Assembly: GCA_030838815.1 (NCBI GenBank)
Contig: JAUZEX010000700.1
Location: 1 to 35,721 of the forward strand
From: Actinomycetota bacterium
GTDB lineage: Bacteria; Actinomycetota; Acidimicrobiia; IMCC26256; BP-133
Length of the DNA stretch: 35,721 bases
Direction: 5' to 3'
Part shown: positions 31,080-35,721 of the stretch, one piece after another
How the letters are laid out: the number at the start of each line of letters is the position of its first letter
How positions within the stretch are numbered: the first letter of the stretch is position 1
Translations under genes and position numbers: made by a program
Notes under the pieces: generated by a model
Seen by the model: the letters and a program-made list of their open reading frames with translations, nothing else
What the model was told of the DNA's origin: nothing
The model's database searches: none

Positions 31080-32246
31080 ATGACCCTCACCGACGAACAG
31101 GAGATGATGGTCGGCCTGGCCCGCAAGGTGGGGGAGCGGTTCGGTCTCGACTACTGGCGGGAGCAGGACCGGCGCGGCTCCTACCCGCACGAGGCATGGA
31201 CCGAGATCTGCCGGGCCGGACTTGCTGGCGTCGCCCTCCCCGAAGAGTACGGCGGCGCCGGGTGCGGCATGGTGGAGATGGCCCTGATCGTCGAGGAGCT
31301 GGCGGCTGCCGGTGCCGGAGCGACCGTCGGGCAGCTCTTCATGATCAACCCCATCTTCGGCGGGGTGGCGGTCGCCCGGTACGGCCATGAGGCCATGAAA
31401 TCGGCCGTACTGCCCGGGCTGATCCGGGGAGACGTCATCTGCTGCATGGCGCTCACGGAGCCGGACGCCGGGACGAACACCCTCGAGATGCGCACCACTG
31501 CCCGCCTGGACGGCGACGGTTGGATCCTCCGGGGCAGCAAGATCTGGATCACCGCCGTGCCCGACGCCGACAAGATGTTGGTGGTGGCCCGTACCCGGCC
31601 GTTAAAGGAGGTTCGCCGCCGAGCAGACGGGATTTCGATGTTCCTCATCGACCTTCCCCGCGACGGCGTGGCTCACGAGACGATCGACAAGGTGGGGACG
31701 AACACACTCGCCGCCAGCAGTGTTTCCTTCGACGACGTCCGCGTGCGCCCGGACGAGCTGGTGGGCACCCCCGACGGCGGATGGCCGGAGCTGCTCGACG
31801 TCCTCAACACCGAGCGCATCGTGACGACTGCGGCGCTCGTTGGCGCCGGCCGGCTGGCGCTCCGGCTGGCGGCCGACTATGCCGGTGAACGGCGCGTGTT
31901 CGGGACCACGCCGATCGGCGCCTACCAGGGCATTCAGTTCCCGTTGGCCCAGGCCTATGCCGAGCTGGAATGTGCCCGGCTCATGAACCTCCAGGCCGCC
32001 GCCCTGCACGACGCCGGGGGAGCCTACGGCCGCGAGGCCAACATCGCCAAGCTCGTCGGGTCCCAGGCGGCCAGCGCGGCCATTGACCGGGCGATGCAGA
32101 CCATGGGCGGTATGGGCTTCGCCAAGGATTCCCACGTCGAGCGCCTGTGGCGCGACGCCCGGCTGTTCCGGTTCGCGCCGGTGTCCGAGGAGATGATCCT
32201 CAACTACCTCGCCATGCACTGCCTCGGGATGCCTCGAAGCTATTGA
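31080..32246 (+). CDS. Acyl-CoA dehydrogenase family flavoprotein
   Basis: This 388-aa FAD enzyme introduces a 2,3 double bond into an acyl-CoA. Visible: CCMALTEPDAGTNTLEMRTTA (about 121-141, FAD/substrate loop), GSKIWITAVPDADK, AYAERRVFGTTPIGAYQGIQ-type helix region (about 264-283) and MQTMGGMGFAKDSHVERLWRDAR. The usual YEGT or GTSE catalytic segment reads APVSEEM. Electron acceptor would be ETF, not encoded here. ATG at 31080. Its stop overlaps the start of the E1 gene as TTGA. Confidence 0.88.
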   Translation: MTLTDEQEMMVGLARKVGERFGLDYWREQDRRGSYPHEAWTEICRAGLAGVALPEEYGGAGCGMVEMALIVEELAAAGAGATVGQLFMINPIFGGVAVARYGHEAMKSAVLPGLIRGDVICCMALTEPDAGTNTLEMRTTARLDGDGWILRGSKIWITAVPDADKMLVVARTRPLKEVRRRADGISMFLIDLPRDGVAHETIDKVGTNTLAASSVSFDDVRVRPDELVGTPDGGWPELLDVLNTERIVTTAALVGAGRLALRLAADYAGERRVFGTTPIGAYQGIQFPLAQAYAELECARLMNLQAAALHDAGGAYGREANIAKLVGSQAASAAIDRAMQTMGGMGFAKDSHVERLWRDARLFRFAPVSEEMILNYLAMHCLGMPRSY

Positions 32247-34210
32247 GCCCGCTCGAGGAGCGTCTGGAGCGGTACCGGCGGATGGTCCGCATCCGGCGGT
32301 TCGAGGAGCGCGTCTCGGAGCTGTACCGCGACGGGGAGATCCCCGGATTCGTCCACCTCTCGGTCGGCCAGGAAGCGACCGCCGTCGGGGCGACCTGGGC
32401 CCTCCGCCCGTCCGACCACATCACCTCGACGCATCGGGGTCACGGCCACGTGTTGGCCAAGGGCCTTGACGTGCGGCGGGCCTTCGCCGAATTGATGGGC
32501 CGGGACGACGGCGCCTGCCGCGGCCGGGGCGGCTCCATGCATCTCGCCGATCCGGCGTTGGGGATTCTCGGTGCCAACGGCATCGTGGCGGCCGGCCTCC
32601 CGATCGCTACCGGCGCCGCTCTCGCCTGCGCACTGCGCGGCGGCGGGAACGTCGTGGTGGCCTTCTTCGGCGACGGCGCTGTCGCCCAGGGCGCCTTCCA
32701 CGAGGCCGCCAACCTCGCCTCCCTCTGGCGCTTGCCGGTCGTCTTCTGCTGTGAGAACAACCACTATGCCGAGTTCAGCCTGGCCGAGCGCCAGCACCCG
32801 GTGTCCTTCGAGCGGCGGGCGGCCGGATATGGGCTCCCCTATCACCACGTCGCCGGCAACGACGTCGAAGAGGTCACGGCGCTCATGTCCGACCTGGTGG
32901 AGCGCATCCGCACGGGCGAGGCCGGCCCGGTGTTCGTGGAGGCCGAGACACACCGCCTGCGGGGCCACTACGAGGGCGACCCGCAGCGTTACCGGGAAGC
33001 CGAACTCGACCGGCGCTGGGCGGGCTCCGAACCGCTGGCTTTGACGCGCCGGCAACTGGAGAGCCTGGGAGTCGAGGGAGGCCGACTCGACGCCGTCGAG
33101 GACGACGTGGCCCTGGAGGTCCAGGAGGCAGAGGTGGCGGCTCGGAAGGCGTCACCGCCCGACGAGGCATCGCTGTTCGACTTTGTCGTCGCCGAACGCG
33201 TCCCGGTCGCCGAACCGGAGCTGCTGTCCGGGGGCGGGGAGGAGCGTCGCGTCTCCCAGGCGATCCGGGCGGCGCTCGAGTACGAACTCGAGCATGACCC
33301 CACCGTCGTCGTCTTCGGGGTGGACGCCGGCGCGGGCGGCAACGTCTTCGGGATCACCCGGGGACTGCACGACCGGTGGCCCGACCGGCTGCGGGACACC
33401 CCCATCTCCGAGACGGCCGTCATCGGGGCCGGCGTCGGCGCGGCCATGGCCGGTCTCCGACCGGTCGTCGAGCTGATGTACCTCGACTTCCTGGGCGTGT
33501 GTTTCGACCAGCTCCTGAACCAGGCGGCGAAGCTTCGGTTCATGACCGGCGGGGCGGCCCGGATCCCTCTTGTGGTGCGCACCCAATTCGGTGCCGGGCG
33601 GTCCTCCGGCAGCCAGCATTCCCAGAGCCTCGAAGCCCTTCTGGCCCACATCCCCGGGCTCACCGTCGTCATGCCGTCGTCTCTGGCCGACACCTACGGT
33701 CTCCTGCGGGCGTCCATCCGGGATCCGAACCCGGTGGTCTTCATCGAGCATCGCCTGCTTTACGAGAAGAAGGGCGTGATGCCGCCGCCCGACCACCTTG
33801 TCCCCATCGGCAAGGCGAAGGTGGTCCGCGAGGGAGCCGATGTCACCATCGTCTCGTGGTCGCGAATGGTCTTCGAGTGCCTCGAGGCGGCCGAGATCCT
33901 GTCCCTGGAAGGGATCGACGTCGAAGTGATCGACCTGCGGACGATCGCTCCCCTGGATCGCGAGACGGTCCTCGCCTCGGTGAGGAAGACGGCTCGGATG
34001 GCCGTCGCCCATGAGGCGGTGACCGACTTCGGGGTCGGGGCCGAACTTGCCGCCCTGGCGGCGGGGCCGGGGTTCTGGAGCCTCGACGCTCCGATCCGCC
34101 GGATCGGCGCCCCCTTCATGCCCGCTCCCTACGCGCCGAACCTCGAACGGTTGTGGCTGCCGGCGGCGGACCGGATCGTGGACGAGGTCCGGCAACTCGT
34201 GCTCACGTGA
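32243..34210 (+). CDS. Fused alpha-beta E1 component of a 2-oxoacid/acetoin-type dehydrogenase
   Basis: This 655-aa thiamine-diphosphate enzyme has both E1 halves in one chain. The alpha half (1-320) has the ThDP motif GDGAVAQG (143-150) ending at ENN (171-173). The beta half (about 335-655) has the transketolase-like pyrimidine domain (ETAVIGAGVGAAMAGLRPVVE) and the C-terminal domain (GADVTIVSWSRMV). The TTG at 32243 overlaps the dehydrogenase stop; an ATG at 32283 is an alternative. No E2 or E3 gene is near, so it may use the cell's own E2/E3, or cleave its substrate by simple decarboxylation. It possibly acts on an oxo-acid or diketone product of ring cleavage. Confidence 0.85.
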   Translation: MSPLEERLERYRRMVRIRRFEERVSELYRDGEIPGFVHLSVGQEATAVGATWALRPSDHITSTHRGHGHVLAKGLDVRRAFAELMGRDDGACRGRGGSMHLADPALGILGANGIVAAGLPIATGAALACALRGGGNVVVAFFGDGAVAQGAFHEAANLASLWRLPVVFCCENNHYAEFSLAERQHPVSFERRAAGYGLPYHHVAGNDVEEVTALMSDLVERIRTGEAGPVFVEAETHRLRGHYEGDPQRYREAELDRRWAGSEPLALTRRQLESLGVEGGRLDAVEDDVALEVQEAEVAARKASPPDEASLFDFVVAERVPVAEPELLSGGGEERRVSQAIRAALEYELEHDPTVVVFGVDAGAGGNVFGITRGLHDRWPDRLRDTPISETAVIGAGVGAAMAGLRPVVELMYLDFLGVCFDQLLNQAAKLRFMTGGAARIPLVVRTQFGAGRSSGSQHSQSLEALLAHIPGLTVVMPSSLADTYGLLRASIRDPNPVVFIEHRLLYEKKGVMPPPDHLVPIGKAKVVREGADVTIVSWSRMVFECLEAAEILSLEGIDVEVIDLRTIAPLDRETVLASVRKTARMAVAHEAVTDFGVGAELAALAAGPGFWSLDAPIRRIGAPFMPAPYAPNLERLWLPAADRIVDEVRQLVLT

Positions 34211-34232
34211 CGGCTCGGAGGGACGGACCGTC

Positions 34233-34604
34233 GTGAAGCTCGATGGAAAGGCCGCCGTTCTCACCGGTGCCGGTGGCCTGCTGGGACGGGCGCTCGCCGA
34301 GCGGTTCATCGCCGAGGGCGCCACCGGGCTGGTCCTCTGCGACGACGACCCCGGCCCCTCGGAGACCACCGCGGCGTCGCTGCAGTCGAGTGCCACGGAG
34401 GTCGTCGTCGCACCCGCCGATGTCCGTGACCCGGCGGCGGTCGACCGGCTCGTCGATGTGGCCATGGCCCGTCACGACCACTTGGACGTGATGCTCAACA
34501 ACGCAGGAATCATCGCACCCAATGGCGCATTCACAGTGATCTCCGCCGCGAAGCCGGCCAGCGAGAAGGTGGCGTCCTGCTCGCCGCCTCGAACGGTTCG
34601 GTAG
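34233..34604 (+). pseudogene. SDR gene truncated at a sequence breakpoint
   Basis: The first 98 or so residues read as a normal SDR: TGAGGLLG (11-18), LCDDD after the second strand, VMLNNAGIIAPN (about 86-97). After APNGAF, at about 34530, the frame leaves the family and ends 23 codons later, so the catalytic Tyr-x3-Lys half is missing. GTG start 22 bp after the E1 gene. The lost part was probably replaced by the mobile-element sequence that follows. Not expected to be active. Confidence 0.8.
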
Positions 34605-35015
34605 TGGCGGATTCCGGCTGCGCTGATGGAGAGTTCCCAGACGCGGGGTCGGAGTTGGCGCATCGTCCCTGATCCCCGCGGGGCGTGTCGGCGACGGTCC
34701 GGTACCTCGGGACGGGACGAGGCGCGGTGCTTGCGTCCGAGGGACAGATGGTCCAGCCGGACGCAGCGCGGTTCGTCGGCGCAGGCTGCGACGGTGGTGC
34801 CGGCCGGCAGGGGACCGTGGGTCTGTTCCCAGACCACCCGCCGGACGGTCGTCAGGCGGCCGTGGATCTGGATCTGCGGGGTCCCGTGTGCCCCGGCGGC
34901 GCCGAGCCAGCGGTGGTGCTCGCCGGCGTATCCGCGGGCTTGGCTGACCGGGATTCCCCTGCAGCCACGTGGAGTGGCAGGAGGCTGGGATTCCAGGGTT
35001 TCGGATTCGTGGCCA
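34536..35015 (-). pseudogene. HNH endonuclease / integrase-arm remnant
   Basis: On the minus strand, an ATG at 35015 (MATNPKPWNPSLLPLHVAAG) starts a gene, but homology then continues in another frame (from about 34970): GYAGEHHRWLG, GRLTTVRRVVWEQTHGPLP and CVRLDHLSLG, the pattern of HNH_3-type endonucleases. It then reads MRQLRPRVWELSISAAG and YRTVRGGEQDATFSLAGFAAEI, the Arm-type N-terminal domain of phage integrases. The frame has no usable start after the shift and the integrase part stops at about 34536, the same place where the SDR breaks. I infer an internal deletion and a truncation. Confidence 0.6.
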
Positions 35016-35053
35016 TCCGCCTCCGAATCTCGCTCCGCCGGTACGGTCGCGGG

Positions 35054-35345
35054 GTGCGCTGGAGTGCCGGGGAGAAGGTGATCGCCTTTCTGCTCGAACG
35101 GGGCCGCTTGGAGTCGGTGGCGGCTGACGTGGAAGAGGCCTGCAACGCGCTCCTGGAGCGAGCGGCAAAGCGGCTGGCGACAGCTCGGGCGGCGGCGGCA
35201 GGCGAGGACTGGGAGGGGGCGTTTCGCCAACGCTTATGACGTGTATCGCATGTCAGCCGAGGTGTTGCTCCTCCGTCAGGGCTTGCGGGCGACGGGCGGT
35301 GTTGGTTCGCATGTCGCGGTGGAGGATGCGGTGAGCGTTGTCGCT
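35054..35345 (+). pseudogene. HEPN-domain gene, frameshifted and cut by an IS21 end
   Basis: A GTG at 35054 opens a frame (KVIAFLLERGRLESVAADVEEA, helical) typical of small actinobacterial HEPN proteins of the SAV_6107 type. It ends early at 35239. Ignoring one T near 35222-35224 restores the family sequence in the next frame (FANAYDVYRMSAEVLLLRQGLRATGG). That frame runs into IS21 sequence near 35341 and stops at 35381. HEPN proteins are often RNase toxins. A sequencing error at the T-run is possible. Confidence 0.58.
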
Positions 35346-35388
35346 GGCCAGCGTGATGGGACCGTCCTTCGGCCAGTGTGATGGGACC
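35346..35388. repeat. Two 18-bp direct repeats, IS21 terminal type
   Basis: GGCCAGCGTGATGGGACC (35346-35363) and GGCCAGTGTGATGGGACC (35371-35388) differ at one base and are offset by 25 bp. Their position beside istB supports a terminal transposase-binding array. Confidence 0.7.
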
Positions 35389-35445
35389 ACTGGGCCGGGG
35401 TCTCCTGCGTCGGCGGGGTGATGATGGCGGGCTTGTGGCCTGGGG

Positions 35446-35721
35446 TCAAGGGCGTGGTCGTCGGCGGCGGGTACAGGGGGTGGTGCCGCCGACGTCGAGG
35501 CCGGGTTTTTGGCGGCGGCGGTAGGACTCGCCGTCGAGGATGAGTTCGTAGGCCGCGGACTGGAGTCGGTCGATGGCGCTCTGGGCGAGGAGGGCGTCGG
35601 CCATCTGGCCGATCCACTCGATCGGTTCTCGGTTCGAGGTGACGACGGTGGAGGCGGCTCGGTGGCGTTCGACGATGAGTTCGTAGATGTCGGCGGTGTC
35701 GAGCGGGTCGAGGGGCTGGAG
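35446..35721 (-). CDS. istB: IstB-like ATP-binding helper of IS21 (C-terminal part)
   Basis: The last 91 codons of an istB gene run off the right edge. The segment DIYELIVERHRAASTVVTSN is the IstB sensor-I-like pattern (ending TSN), and ALLAQSAIDRLQSAAYELIL then DGESYRR is the usual C-terminus. The stop is TGA (35446-35448 on the minus strand). IstB is the AAA+ helper that selects targets for the IS21 transposase. The tail after GESYRR is Arg/Pro-rich. Confidence 0.82.
   Translation of the reverse strand, partial: LQPLDPLDTADIYELIVERHRAASTVVTSNREPIEWIGQMADALLAQSAIDRLQSAAYELILDGESYRRRQKPGLDVGGTTPCTRRRRPRP

Larger units (their letters stand above)
35341..35721 (-). mobile_element. End of an IS21-family insertion sequence (partial)
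   Basis: The window's right edge enters an IS21-type element. It contains the end of istB (35446-35721) and, outside it, two near-identical 18-bp direct repeats (35346-35363 and 35371-35388), as IS21 ends carry multiple transposase-binding repeats. The outer boundary is set at about 35341 because HEPN homology stops there. The transposase gene istA and the other end lie beyond the window. Confidence 0.65.

Noticed and set aside
34685..35053. Plus-strand frame before the HEPN start
   Set aside because: The sequence is the complement of the HNH remnant and shows no protein pattern; only the part from 35054 resembles a family.
1..35721. CRISPR arrays, tRNA or rRNA genes
   Set aside because: No spaced repeat array, cloverleaf or rRNA-like segment was seen on either strand.

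Overview
This is a high-GC window with GTG and TTG starts, four-base ATGA/GTGA gene overlaps, and IS21, HNH and HEPN remnants of an actinobacterial look. The host is probably an uncultured actinomycetote, perhaps in or near Acidimicrobiia; that placement is inference. Nearly all of it is one large catabolic island built around diiron oxygenases, CoA thioester chemistry and a branched-chain-type ABC importer. No rRNA, tRNA or CRISPR was seen.

Layout. (1) 4985 to 225 (minus): a PaaA-like diiron protein, an unknown 86-aa protein, a split hotdog dehydratase pair, a crotonase, a PaaK-like CoA ligase, a 68-aa unknown and a TetR regulator. (2) 5125 to 9289 (plus, divergent from 1): a second PaaA-like protein, a double-hotdog protein, an SCP-x-type thiolase, a DUF35 Zn-ribbon/OB protein, another hotdog pair and a 58-aa unknown. 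(3) 9377 to 18877 (plus): a lipoprotein solute-binding protein, an exported membrane-anchored protein, a small membrane protein, LivH, a LivM-LivG fusion, LivF, an SCP2 protein, an SDR and a tandem double-TetR fusion. (4) 19472 to 18840 (minus): a TetR regulator. (5) 19648 to 26606 (plus): a ferredoxin-NAD(P)H reductase, a Zn-ribbon miniprotein, a third PaaA-like protein, a second PaaK-like ligase, two tandem paralogous small unknowns, an orphan molybdenum hydroxylase large subunit and an amidohydrolase. (6) 29481 to 26593 (minus): a soluble diiron monooxygenase (alpha, beta and coupling protein). (7) 29612 to 34210 (plus): TetR, crotonase, acyl-CoA dehydrogenase and a fused E1 alpha-beta dehydrogenase, followed by an SDR broken at about 34530. 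(8) 34530 to the end: decayed mobile and defence genes (HNH/integrase-arm remnant, frameshifted HEPN gene) and the end of an IS21-family element.

How it may work (inference). The importer brings in a hydrophobic or acidic substrate. The SDIMO and the PaaA-like proteins, fed by the single reductase visible here, oxygenate the substrate or its CoA thioester. The ligases activate acids. Dehydrogenase, crotonases and hotdog hydratases run beta-oxidation-like steps. The thiolase/DUF35 pair cleaves C-C bonds, as in steroid side-chain degradation (Ltp2/ChsH2). The substrate cannot be named from sequence.

The strongest unannotated signal is a shared ~20-bp inverted-repeat operator, three clear copies and one weaker, in four promoter regions (5068, 9336, 19578, 29521). 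It ties the two divergent diiron operons, the importer, the reductase operon and the SDIMO into one apparent TetR-type regulon.
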